A DNA stretch of 41,763 bases from contig CAJMSV010000006.1 of the NCBI GenBank assembly GCA_905216175.1, positions 1 through 41,763 on the forward strand, given 5' to 3'. How positions within the stretch are numbered: the first letter of the stretch is position 1; each line of letters starts with the position of its first letter. This DNA comes from an uncultured bacterium. GTDB taxonomy: Bacteria > Actinomycetota > Coriobacteriia > Coriobacteriales > Coriobacteriaceae. Positions 7,138 through 15,052 of the stretch are shown here, one piece after another. Made by a program: the position numbers and the translations under genes. The notes beneath the pieces were generated by a model, which saw only the letters and a program-made list of their open reading frames with translations, did no database searches and was not told the origin of the DNA.

Positions 7138-8517
7138 ATGAACACCGAGGAAATTGCGCGCATCGTCGGCGATCAGCGCGCCTACTTTAAGACGCACGCC
7201 ACGTTTGATGTCGATGCTCGACGTCGCGCGCTCGTGAGTTTACGCGATGCGGTGCGGGCCCACGAGGCCGATATCGCTCATGCGCTCAAGACCGATTTGG
7301 GAAAGTCGCATGACGAGGCCTATATGTGCGAGATTGGCACATCGCTTTCCGAGATTCGTCATCAGATTGCGTATGTGGCCCGATGGAGTCGTCCGCGCCT
7401 GCGTCCGTGTGACCTCGCTAACGCCGTGAGCGTGTGCAAAACGCAAGCCGTGCCCTATGGCGTCACACTCATCATGGCGCCTTGGAACTATCCGTTTTTG
7501 CTGACGCTCGAGCCGCTCGCTGGCGCCCTTGCCGCGGGCAATACCGTGGTCATCAAGCCGAGCGCCTATGCTCCGGCATCGAGCGCGGTGCTCAGGCAAA
7601 TCTGTGATGAGGCATTTGATCCGTGCCTGGTGACGGTTGTCGAGGGCGGGCGCGCCGAGAACGAAGCGCTGCTCGATGAGTGCTGGGACAAGATCTTCTT
7701 TACCGGTAGCGTTCCGGTTGGCAAGCTCGTCATGGAGCGCGCAAGTAAAAACCTTACGCCCGTGACGCTTGAGCTGGGCGGAAAGAGTCCCTGCATCGTG
7801 GATGCGACGGCAAACTTGAAGGTCGCGGCACGGCGCATCGCCTTTGGTAAATGGCTCAACGTGGGGCAGACCTGCGTGGCGCCCGACTACCTGCTGGTCG
7901 ATACGCGCGTGCACGACGAGCTGCTGGGCCTCATCAAGGAGGAGGTCCGTCGCATGTTTGGCGAACATCCACTCGACAATGAGGATTACGGACATATCGT
8001 CAATGCTAAGCATTTTGCGCGCGTGCGCGGGCTGATCGATCCCGATAAGGTCGTGCTGGGAGGCACGGCGCGCGAGTCGTCGCTCAAGATTGAGCCGACG
8101 ATCCTAGACGGCGTGGCGCCTGGGGACGCCGTGATGCAGGAGGAGATCTTCGGTCCCATCTTGCCGGTGCTGACGTTTGAGAGCCTAGACGAGGCCGAAG
8201 CGTTTATTACGGATCGTCCGACGCCGCTGGCCCTGTATATCTTTAGCCAGGATCGTGCGGTTCAGCAACGCTTTGTGCGCTACGTGCCCTTTGGCGGCGG
8301 CTGCGTCAACGACACCATCATGCACTTGGCTACGAGCCATATGGGCTTTGGCGGCATGGGCGCGAGCGGTATGGGGCAGTACCATGGCCGCGAGAGCTTC
8401 GATACGTTTAGCCACAAGAAGAGCATCGTGAACAAGGCAACCTGGCTGGACGTGCCGTTTCGGTATGCGCCCTACGCAAGCTGGAAGCACAAGTTCGTGC
8501 GCATGTTTGTGCATTAG
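7138..8517 (+). CDS. NAD(P)-dependent aldehyde dehydrogenase (ALDH3-like)
   Basis: A 459-aa aldehyde dehydrogenase oxidising an aldehyde to its acid. The oxyanion Asn117 is in MAPWNYPF, the general base Glu212 in LELGGKSP, and the nucleophile Cys246 in GQTCVAPDY. FTGSVPVGK (188-196) is the cofactor-binding motif. The short length and the GQTCVAPDY signature fit the ALDH3/fatty-aldehyde group. AGGAGGG overlaps the stop of the preceding alcohol dehydrogenase, so the two are translationally coupled in one operon ending at the terminator 8526-8563. Confidence 0.92.
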   Translation: MNTEEIARIVGDQRAYFKTHATFDVDARRRALVSLRDAVRAHEADIAHALKTDLGKSHDEAYMCEIGTSLSEIRHQIAYVARWSRPRLRPCDLANAVSVCKTQAVPYGVTLIMAPWNYPFLLTLEPLAGALAAGNTVVIKPSAYAPASSAVLRQICDEAFDPCLVTVVEGGRAENEALLDECWDKIFFTGSVPVGKLVMERASKNLTPVTLELGGKSPCIVDATANLKVAARRIAFGKWLNVGQTCVAPDYLLVDTRVHDELLGLIKEEVRRMFGEHPLDNEDYGHIVNAKHFARVRGLIDPDKVVLGGTARESSLKIEPTILDGVAPGDAVMQEEIFGPILPVLTFESLDEAEAFITDRPTPLALYIFSQDRAVQQRFVRYVPFGGGCVNDTIMHLATSHMGFGGMGASGMGQYHGRESFDTFSHKKSIVNKATWLDVPFRYAPYASWKHKFVRMFVH

Positions 8518-8525
8518 AAAAGGGC

Positions 8526-8563
8526 GCAGGTAATACGAACAAGTGTTCCTATTACCTGCATTT
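8526..8563 (+). terminator. Intrinsic terminator of the adh-aldh operon
   Basis: GCAGGTAATA (8526-8535) pairs with TATTACCTGC (8550-8559), extended by GAACA/TGTTC (8537-8541 with 8544-8548). ATTTT follows. It starts 9 bp after the aldehyde dehydrogenase stop. Confidence 0.8.
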
Positions 8564-8622
8564 TGCGTTAGACTACTGTTATGGAGCACGGATGGGCCAA
8601 CTCCCTTTAGAAGGGATTTGGT

Positions 8623-8706
8623 ATGAACGTAAGCGATGTTATTTCGTTATTGGCGTTGTTGATTGCGGCTATCGAACTCGGTCTGTTTATCGGCCGAATG
8701 AAATAG
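8623..8706 (+). CDS. 27-aa holin-like type I toxin
   Basis: An ATG preceded by GAAGGGA at 6-nt spacing opens a 27-codon frame: short polar start MNVSDV, one hydrophobic helix (about residues 7-24) and the basic end GRMK. This layout matches the widespread small 'putative holin-like toxin' peptides (BsrG/TxpA/YonT-like) that insert in the membrane and are silenced by an antisense RNA. The 3' end overlaps a hairpin that works as a terminator only for the opposite strand, supporting a convergent antitoxin RNA. Function is inferred from form and context. Confidence 0.65.
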   Translation: MNVSDVISLLALLIAAIELGLFIGRMK

Positions 8707-8794
8707 CCGCCCCCGCGTAAGCGAAGACGGCCACTTCTCACGATGAAAACGTGTATCGGAGTTGGCAAGACCCGCGGCAACGGGTGCCATCCGT
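8698..8794 (-). ncRNA. Predicted antisense RNA antitoxin
   Basis: A minus-strand promoter (8801-8829) would start an RNA near 8794. It contains a hairpin from the ACCCG/CGGGT region (about 8765-8789) and ends at a stem formed by 8731-8721 with 8716-8706, followed by TATTTC. That stem is continuous on the minus strand because three positions form G-U pairs there; on the plus strand the same positions are C-A mismatches, so the minus-strand RNA is the structured product. It overlaps the toxin mRNA 3' end, as in TxpA/RatA and BsrG/SR4. Ends are approximate. Confidence 0.45.
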
Positions 8795-8800
8795 GTTCCT

Positions 8801-8829
8801 ATCTTATCTGCAAGCGTTCTGTCGCGCAA
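8801..8829 (-). promoter_or_regulatory. Candidate promoter of the antisense RNA
   Basis: On the minus strand TTGCGC (8824-8829) and TAAGAT (8801-8806) are separated by 17 bp. The spacing is ideal; the hexamers match consensus only partly. The remaining gene-free sequence to 8942 shows nothing else supportable. Confidence 0.35.
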
Positions 8830-8942
8830 GCGTTGAGGCAAACGATTGAAGGACGCAGACAGGATGTATTTGTGTCCGCACGGGACCGTAGACTTCTCAA
8901 TAAGGTTACACACCGGTTTATCCGGCCGTTAGAGGAGCTGCT

Positions 8943-9269
8943 ATGTACGAGCCTTCGCGTGTTCTTCTGTCATTTCACATTGCAGGATTTCAGTATGCCG
9001 ATGGCGCCTTGGTCTTGGGCGATCTTAAAGCGGGCGATAAACTGACGCTGTGTGCCGAGTGCGATAATCCCCATGACCCCGAGGCAGTTGCGATCCACTA
9101 TGGCAAGACCAAACTTGGCTACGTTCCAGGAAACGAGGTCGGCCTACTGTCCTTGATGATGTATTACGGCCACGAGGACGTATTTGAGGCCCGTGTTCAA
9201 CAGGTTGCCCCCGAGCGCAGCCCGTGGCATCAGGTGCGCGTTGGGCTCTATGTGGTGGATGCTCGCTAG
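8943..9269 (+). CDS. HIRAN-domain protein
   Basis: A 108-aa protein consisting almost entirely of one HIRAN domain. Typical features are LKAGDKLTLCAECDNPHDPEA followed by a glycine-rich turn and KLGYVPGNE. HIRAN domains bind single-stranded or damaged DNA ends and often accompany helicases or nucleases; here it stands alone. GAGGAG precedes the ATG by 7 nt. It is followed 18 nt later by a 59-aa acidic protein and then a phosphoesterase, probably one operon. Exact role unknown. Confidence 0.75.
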   Translation: MYEPSRVLLSFHIAGFQYADGALVLGDLKAGDKLTLCAECDNPHDPEAVAIHYGKTKLGYVPGNEVGLLSLMMYYGHEDVFEARVQQVAPERSPWHQVRVGLYVVDAR

Positions 9270-9287
9270 TCGGTAAGGGAAGCTGCC

Positions 9288-9467
9288 ATGTTTGACGACG
9301 ATGACCTGTTCGATTTGACGGATGATCCGTTTGAGTGGGATCTGCTGCTCGACGACGATGATCTGGAACAGGACCGTAAGAAACGGCGGGACAAGAAAAC
9401 TCAGGGTGACGCTTCGAAAAAGCAAGACAAACGCAGCCGCGGCCCGTTCGGCGGGCTCTTTGGCTAA
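9288..9467 (+). CDS. Small acidic/basic hypothetical protein (59 aa)
   Basis: ATG 9288 has AAGGGA seven bases upstream and opens a 59-codon frame. The first half is very acidic (MFDDDDLFDLTDD, then LLDDDD), the second half is Lys/Arg-rich (DRKKRRDKK, KKQDKR), ending PFGGLFG. No domain is recognised. The strong ribosome site, the gap of 18 nt from the HIRAN gene and the biased but sensible codon use support a real gene, too short for many gene callers. Likely co-transcribed with its neighbours. Confidence 0.6.
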   Translation: MFDDDDLFDLTDDPFEWDLLLDDDDLEQDRKKRRDKKTQGDASKKQDKRSRGPFGGLFG

Positions 9468-9533
9468 CCGCCGTATCGCTGTGTCTGTATACTTAGCACG
9501 AGTTTGACGCGTTGCGAAATGAGGGCATAGACG

Positions 9534-10079
9534 ATGATGTGGTTTACCGCCGACCTGCACCTGGGCGATACGAATATCTTGCACGATATGGATCGGCCGT
9601 TTGATTCGGTCGAGGAGATGAACCGCAAGGTCATCGATGCCGCCAATGAGTGCGTAGCGGCGGACGACCGTCTCTATATCTTGGGAGACTTTACCTATCG
9701 TTTGCCCCTGGCGGAGGCGGTGCGCCTGCGCGAGCGTATCGAATGTCAGAACGTGACGCTCATTCGTGGTAACCATGACGGCGACTGGGAAGATCCCGAC
9801 GTACCGCAGATTTGGGATGACGTGCGCGATTATCTGGAAGTCGCTCCCGGTTACGCCAAAGGCCATCGCCTGGTAATGAGCCACTACCCCATGCTCAGCT
9901 GGAATGGAAAGGCGCGTGGCGCCATCATGCTGCACGGACATATCCACAGCAGGGGAGACCGCACCAACGCACGCAACCGCGATCGCGAGCGCCCTATCTT
10001 TCGCTACGATGTCGGTCTCGATGCCAACGAGTACAAGCCCGTAAGCCGGGATCAAATCCTGGGCTTCTTTGGACTGTAA
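9534..10079 (+). CDS. Calcineurin-like metallophosphoesterase
   Basis: A 181-aa single-domain phosphoesterase. The five metal-binding motifs are all present: DLH (Asp7, His9), GDF (Asp52), GNHD (Asn80-His81), SHYP (His118) and HGHIH (His135, His137). Such short proteins hydrolyse phosphomonoesters, diesters or nucleotides; the substrate cannot be told. The start is ATGATG at 9534/9537 with GAGGG about 10 nt upstream. It lies downstream of the HIRAN and 59-aa genes. Confidence 0.88.
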   Translation: MMWFTADLHLGDTNILHDMDRPFDSVEEMNRKVIDAANECVAADDRLYILGDFTYRLPLAEAVRLRERIECQNVTLIRGNHDGDWEDPDVPQIWDDVRDYLEVAPGYAKGHRLVMSHYPMLSWNGKARGAIMLHGHIHSRGDRTNARNRDRERPIFRYDVGLDANEYKPVSRDQILGFFGL

Positions 10080-10097
10080 TGCTCGAACCACCACACA

Positions 10098-10134
10098 AAC
10101 CACCACAAAGGTGCCTGTCCCCTTTGTGGTGGTT
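10098..10134. repeat. REP-like palindrome
   Basis: AACCACCACAAAGG (10098-10111) and its exact complement (10121-10134) flank TGCCTGTCC. A partial second copy of AACCACCACA precedes it at 10086. The GTCCCC/GGGGAC core is shared with 195-250 and 24208-24244. It sits in the gap between the phosphoesterase and the DUF2130 gene. Confidence 0.6.
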
Positions 10135-10229
10135 CTGGCGCCGTTGCCATTATGGCGGCGGCGTCTTTTTTGTCCGTGCGGCGCGGTAGAGTGTAGGCGG
10201 TTGAAATTTGCGTCCATCGAGGAGCTGCT

Positions 10230-11987
10230 ATGAACGAGATCAGGTGCCCGCATTGCGGCGAAGTGTTTAAGGTCGATGCGTCCGGCTATGCGGATATCGT
10301 CAAACAGGTGCGCGATGCCGAGTTCTCGCGCGACCTGGATGAGCGTGTGAAGGCAGTCCAGCGCGAGGGCGAGCAGGCGCTGGAACTTGAGCGCTCGCGT
10401 TCGACGGCCGCCTTGCAAGAGGCAGAGTCTCAGCGCAACGCTCAGCTTGTCGAGCAGAAGAACGCTGCGGCCCAGCAGCTGGCGCAAGAAGTCGCCAAGC
10501 GCGATGCCGAGCTTGCCGAGCTGCGCGCCAAGCTTGAGGGCGCTGCCGCGGAGCGCGAGAGTGCAAGCCAGCGCGCAGCGGTTGAGGCCCGTGCGGATGC
10601 GCAGAAGGAAAACGCAGAGCTCCAGCGTGAGATTGACAACCTGCGCGCGCAGCTGGGACGCAAGGATGACGAAGCCAAACTTGCCGAGGCGGCGGCGCGC
10701 AATGCTGCTCAAAACGATCTGTCCGCCCGCGACGCTCAGATTGCTGAGCTACAGGCAAAGCTCTCCGCTGCGGACAAGGCCCAGGAGATGGCGCTTGCCG
10801 CTGCCGCGGCAGAGTCGCAGCGTGAGCTCGATGCCGCTCGCAGCGAGGCCGAGCGCGCGCTTGCTGACTATCGCGCGAAGGTACAAGAGAAGTTTTCCGC
10901 CGCAAAGGCTCAGTCCGAGCAAGAGGCCGAGGGCCTGCGTGCCCAGCTGCGCGAACAGGAGCTGACGGCCAAAATGAACCTATCGGAGGCGGTCGCCGCG
11001 GCGGAGCGTGAGCGTGATGAGGCGCGTGCCAAGCTGACGAGTGAGCTGGCGGTGCGCGATTCGCGTGAGGAACAGGCCAAGGCAGCCCACGAGCTTGAGC
11101 TCGCGCAGGCCAAGCGCGTGAGCGACGAGTTGATCCGCTACAAGGACGAAGAGATTGAGCGCCTTAAGGAAATGAAGATCCGCCTGTCCACCAAGATGGT
11201 GGGCGAGTCGCTCGAGCAGCACTGCGAGACCGAGTTTAACCGTCTGCGCATGACGGCGTTTCCTAACGCGTACTTCGAGAAGGATAACGATGCGTCCGAG
11301 GGCACCAAGGGTGACTTTATCTTCCGCGAGTGCGACGCGAGCGGCAACGAGGTCATTTCGATTATGTTCGAGATGAAAAACGAGAACGACGAGACCGCGA
11401 CCAAGCATAAAAACGAGGATTTCTTTAAGAAGCTCGATCATGATCGTCGCCAGAAAGGCTGCGAGTATGCGGTGCTCTGCACCCTGCTGGAGCCCGAGAG
11501 CGAGTTCTATAACGCGGGCATCGTCGACGTGAGTTACCGCTATGAAAAGATGTACGTGATTCGCCCGCAGTTCTTTATTCCCATGATCACGCTTCTTCGC
11601 AACGCCGCCATGGGTTCGCTTCGCTATAAGCAGGAGCTGGCGGAGTACAAACAGCAGAATATCGACGTCACGAACTTCGAAGCCAAGATGGAGAAGTTCA
11701 AGAATGATTTCGGTCGCAACTACGAGATCGCGAGCCGCAAGTTCCAAACGGCGATCGATGAGATCGACAAGACGATTAGCCATCTGCAGAAAACCAAGGA
11801 GGCGTTGCTGTCCTCCGAGAACAATCTGCGCCTAGCTAACAAGAAGGCCGACGATCTTACCATTCGCAAGCTCACGTGGGGCAACAAGACCATGAAGGCG
11901 GCGTTTGACGAGGCGCGCGGGGCTGCGACGGAGACAAACGATGAGCCCGCCGAGGCGGATTCATATGAGGTCGAGGATGCCGAGTAA
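10230..11987 (+). CDS. DUF2130 coiled-coil protein with nuclease-like core
   Basis: A 585-aa DUF2130 protein. It opens with a zinc-knuckle-like CPHCG (Cys6, Cys9), runs through a long Ala/Glu/Arg-rich coiled coil (about 25-320) and then the conserved DUF2130 region (VGESLEQHCETEFNRLR, YFEKDN). GTKGDFIF followed by IMFEMKNE (about 355-385) reads as the D and ExK of a PD-(D/E)XK nuclease fold. A further coiled coil lies near 450-550. The family is widespread but its cellular role is unclear; DNA-end processing is a guess. ATG 10230 follows GAGGAG. Convergent with the helicase at 12062, sharing a bidirectional terminator. Confidence 0.85.
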   Translation: MNEIRCPHCGEVFKVDASGYADIVKQVRDAEFSRDLDERVKAVQREGEQALELERSRSTAALQEAESQRNAQLVEQKNAAAQQLAQEVAKRDAELAELRAKLEGAAAERESASQRAAVEARADAQKENAELQREIDNLRAQLGRKDDEAKLAEAAARNAAQNDLSARDAQIAELQAKLSAADKAQEMALAAAAAESQRELDAARSEAERALADYRAKVQEKFSAAKAQSEQEAEGLRAQLREQELTAKMNLSEAVAAAERERDEARAKLTSELAVRDSREEQAKAAHELELAQAKRVSDELIRYKDEEIERLKEMKIRLSTKMVGESLEQHCETEFNRLRMTAFPNAYFEKDNDASEGTKGDFIFRECDASGNEVISIMFEMKNENDETATKHKNEDFFKKLDHDRRQKGCEYAVLCTLLEPESEFYNAGIVDVSYRYEKMYVIRPQFFIPMITLLRNAAMGSLRYKQELAEYKQQNIDVTNFEAKMEKFKNDFGRNYEIASRKFQTAIDEIDKTISHLQKTKEALLSSENNLRLANKKADDLTIRKLTWGNKTMKAAFDEARGAATETNDEPAEADSYEVEDAE

Positions 11988-12010
11988 GGCATAGCATATA
12001 GTGCAAAAGC

Positions 12011-12040
12011 GGGGCCGCTGGCGATGTTGCCAGCGGCCCC
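12011..12040. terminator. Bidirectional intrinsic terminator
   Basis: GGGGCCGCTGGC (12011-12022) pairs perfectly with 12029-12040 around GATGTT. AAAAGC precedes and GTTTCGTT follows. It lies between the convergent DUF2130 and DExH helicase genes and can serve both. Confidence 0.75.
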
Positions 12041-12061
12041 GTTTCGTTCCAGTATGGTCGG

Positions 12062-14743
12062 CTAGTTCTCGAGCAGGTCCTCGATAAAGCCGACGCGGTA
12101 GTTTTTGAAGATGACCTCGCCGCCGTCTTGCGTGGCGTCCAGATCGACATCGCCCATGATGCCAAAATCGTGGTCGCCATCTTCGTCGGCAAAGATTTGG
12201 TGCACGTGCCATACGTGCGCGGTCTTCTCGTCGCCCTCATCGATGGAAAACATTGCGGCGCTGCGGGCATCTCCGTCAGTGAGGATTTCCTCGTGTTGCT
12301 CGTGATAGGCGTCGAGCGCCCTTTGCCAGCGGACCTCGCTCATGCCCCAGTTCTCATCGAGCTCGCCCAAGTCGCGAACGTGCTCGCGGGCGGCAAGGGT
12401 CACGCGGCGGAAGCGCGCGTTGCGCACCAACAGCGTGCAGCCGCGACGGTCCGCAACGACCTCGTCGATGCCCTGTGGCGGTGCGGCGTCGAGTGCAGCG
12501 GGGTTGCCGGCGTTCTCCCACTCGTCCACCAGGCTCGAGTCCACCGAGCGCACCACAAAGCCCAGCCACGAGATAATGTCGCGCAGACGCTCGTCGCGCT
12601 TCTCGATGGGCACGGTGCGGTCGAGCGAACGGTAGGCCTCGGCTAGGTAGCGCAGCAGAATACCCTCGGAGCGGGCGATGCCAAGCTTTTGGATATAGCC
12701 CTTAAAATCGCTCGCGCTTTCCAGCATATCGCGCAGGACGCTCTTGGGAGAGAGCTGGTAGTCGTTGGCCCAGGGCACTTCCTGGCAGTACTTGTCAAAG
12801 GCGGCGTCGAGCAAATCCTCGAGCGGCTTTTCGTACGTGATGTCTTGAATGCGCTCCAGGCGTTCCTCATATTCGACGCCGTCGGCCTTCATTTCGGCCA
12901 TCGCGCGGTCGCGTGCGGCGCGCTCCTGTGCGCGCAATACCTGCTTGGGGTCCTCGAGCGTAGCCTCGACCATCGAGATGAGGTCCATGGTATAGGTCTC
13001 ACTCTCGGGATCGAGCAGCTCCAACGCGGCAAGCAAGAACGGCGAGAGCGGCTGGTCGAGCGCAAAGTCCTCGGGCAGATCGACCGTCAGTGCATAGTCG
13101 ATGTCTGGCGCGGCGTCAGTCGGGGCGTCGGGCGCGGGCGGCACCTCGGTGCGAACGACGACGCCGGAATCGATGAGCGTGGCGAAGATTTCGTCGGCGC
13201 GAACCTCGAGCTTGGCCTTTTCCTCGGGGGGCTGCAGGCTTGTCTCGATGAGGTCGTGTACGCGGGCACGGGCGTCGCCGCCCTGCTCGACCACGCTAAT
13301 CACCATGGAGTGCGTGATGCGCAGGCGCGGCTTGAGCGTCTCGGGCTGCGTCTCGATCAGGCGCTCAAAGGTCTGCTTGTTCCAGGTGACAAAGCCCTCG
13401 GGGGCCTTCTTCTTTTTAATCTTGCGGAGTTTTTTGGGGTCGTCGCCCGCCTTGGCCATGAGCTTGGCGTTCTCGATCTCGTGCTCCGGGGCCTCGGCGA
13501 TCACCATGCCCTCGGTGTCAAAGCCCGAGCGCCCGGCGCGACCAGCGATCTGATGAAACTCACGGGCGCGCAGGCGACGCATCTTGTAACCGTCGAACTT
13601 GGTGAGCGCGGTGAGCACCACGGTGTGGATGGGCACGTTGATGCCGACGCCGAGCGTATCGGTACCGCAGATGACGGGCAGCAGGCCCTGCTGCGCCAAG
13701 CGCTCGACCAGCAGGCGATAGCGCGGCAACATGCCAGCATGGTGCACGCCGACGCCGCATCCAAGCAGGCGTTTGAGAATCTTACCAAAGGCCGTCGAGA
13801 AGCTCGTTCCCTTTGCTGCTTCTTTGATGGCCTCGCGCTGCTCCTTGCTGGCGATGCCAAAATTGGCGAGCGACTGTGCCGTCGCAAGGGCGGCATCCTG
13901 GCTAAAGTGCACGATATAGAGCGGGGCCTCGCCGCGGCGCATGGCGAGCTCGACGGTGCCCTCGAGGGAGGTCGTCACATAGTCGTAGTTCAGCGGAACA
14001 GGACGTGGGGCGTCGACAACCAAGTCGCAAGCAGCGCCGGTGTGTTCCTCGAGCGAGGCGGCGATCGCGGTGACATCGCCGAGCGTGGCGCTCATGAGCA
14101 TAAACTGCGTGTGGGGCAGGGTGAGCAGCGGCACCTGCCAGGCCCAACCACGGTCGGGGTCGGCAAAGTAGTGGAACTCGTCCATGGCCACGCAGCCCAC
14201 ATCGGCGTCCTCGCCCTCGCGCAGCGCATCGTTGGCAAGGATTTCGGCCGTGCAGCAGATGACGGGCGCCTTGGTGTTGATGTGCGTATCGCCGGTGATC
14301 ATGCCAACGTTATCGCGGCCGAGCACCTGTACCAGGTCGAAGAACTTTTCGCTGACCAGAGCCTTGATAGGAGCCGTGTAGTAGCAGCGCTTGCCTTGCG
14401 CCATGCCCATAAAGAGCATGCCTAGCGCGACAAGCGACTTGCCCGATCCGGTCGGAGTTCCCAAAATGACATGGTCACCGGCGGCTAGATCCATGAGGGC
14501 CTCTTCCTGGTGGTCCCACAGCTCAATACCGCGGTCGCTTGTCCATTCAAAGAAGCGTTCGAAGGCCTGATCGGACGTGAGCCATGGTTCGGGCTCGCTG
14601 CCGTCCTCGGGCTCCCACCAGGTGGGGGAGAGCGCGCCGAGCGAGCCGAATTCGGCTTCGGTTCCCGTACCGCCCGAGAATGAGCTGGCGGCGCCGGCGC
14701 CGGAAACGGTGCTGGCGGCGGTATCTGTCGTGGTCTGTGCCAT
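12062..14743 (-). CDS. Ski2-like DExH-box helicase (DUF3516 type)
   Basis: An 893-aa superfamily 2 helicase resembling actinobacterial Ski2/Mtr4-like proteins with a C-terminal DUF3516 region. Visible motifs: Walker A GTPTGSGKS (95-103), TAPIKALVSEK, DEFH (188-191), SAT (218-220), GVHHAGMLPRYR, and motif VI HQIAGRAGRSGFD. These enzymes remodel RNA or nucleoprotein; the exact job is unknown. I took ATG 14743 (MAQTTTD) as start; the in-frame extension to 14914 would run through the 119-bp repeat at 14867 and is non-conserved. Its ribosome site is weak (GAGAGAAAG). Confidence 0.88.
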   Translation of the reverse strand: MAQTTTDTAASTVSGAGAASSFSGGTGTEAEFGSLGALSPTWWEPEDGSEPEPWLTSDQAFERFFEWTSDRGIELWDHQEEALMDLAAGDHVILGTPTGSGKSLVALGMLFMGMAQGKRCYYTAPIKALVSEKFFDLVQVLGRDNVGMITGDTHINTKAPVICCTAEILANDALREGEDADVGCVAMDEFHYFADPDRGWAWQVPLLTLPHTQFMLMSATLGDVTAIAASLEEHTGAACDLVVDAPRPVPLNYDYVTTSLEGTVELAMRRGEAPLYIVHFSQDAALATAQSLANFGIASKEQREAIKEAAKGTSFSTAFGKILKRLLGCGVGVHHAGMLPRYRLLVERLAQQGLLPVICGTDTLGVGINVPIHTVVLTALTKFDGYKMRRLRAREFHQIAGRAGRSGFDTEGMVIAEAPEHEIENAKLMAKAGDDPKKLRKIKKKKAPEGFVTWNKQTFERLIETQPETLKPRLRITHSMVISVVEQGGDARARVHDLIETSLQPPEEKAKLEVRADEIFATLIDSGVVVRTEVPPAPDAPTDAAPDIDYALTVDLPEDFALDQPLSPFLLAALELLDPESETYTMDLISMVEATLEDPKQVLRAQERAARDRAMAEMKADGVEYEERLERIQDITYEKPLEDLLDAAFDKYCQEVPWANDYQLSPKSVLRDMLESASDFKGYIQKLGIARSEGILLRYLAEAYRSLDRTVPIEKRDERLRDIISWLGFVVRSVDSSLVDEWENAGNPAALDAAPPQGIDEVVADRRGCTLLVRNARFRRVTLAAREHVRDLGELDENWGMSEVRWQRALDAYHEQHEEILTDGDARSAAMFSIDEGDEKTAHVWHVHQIFADEDGDHDFGIMGDVDLDATQDGGEVIFKNYRVGFIEDLLEN

Positions 14744-14866
14744 GTGGTTGCTTTCTCTCGCGTTTGTCCGCCAACTATTATGGCGTAGCGGCGGCGCGGG
14801 GTGCCAGCGCGCGAGAAAATGCAGGAAATGGGCGTTCTGCCCGGCCGTTTGGTGCAGTTGCCAGCT

Positions 14867-14985
14867 AAGTGAGTAGACTATTTGCGATGTCGCGAGCACA
14901 TGGCTTTTGCGCAAGGGCTCTACCTGCGGTTTTAGTTTTCGCTATGCGGGCTGTGCTTGGCTATTGCAAAAAAGTCTACTCACTT
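14867..14985 (+). mobile_element. 119-bp TIR element, copy 3
   Basis: Starts AAGTGAGTAGACTATTTG and ends AAAAAAGTCTACTCACTT, again exactly 119 bp, with TACCTGCGG at the same offset. The inner stem is AGCACA (14895-14900) with TGTGCT (14952-14957). At stem positions 33/87 and 34/86 copy 1 has G-C and G-C while this copy has C-G and A-T: two compensatory changes. It lies between trmB and the helicase, not touching either frame. The rest of 14744-15052 holds nothing I can support. Confidence 0.85.
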
Positions 14986-15052
14986 AGGTTTGAGGGCCGT
15001 TCGCTGGCGCCTATTTGCGCTTGTTTGTCGACGCCGCGACCATCAGAAGCCC

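Noticed and set aside
9144..10712. 522-aa minus-strand ORF
   Set aside because: Crosses the HIRAN, 59-aa, phosphoesterase and DUF2130 genes in reverse and has no domain.
12689..14425. 578-aa plus-strand ORF
   Set aside because: Shadow of the DExH helicase on the other strand, which has clear family motifs; the ORF has a high-GC frame bias but no recognisable domain.
14744..14914. Helicase start at 14914
   Set aside because: The extension runs through the 119-bp element and encodes non-conserved residues; ATG 14743 gives a normal N terminus.
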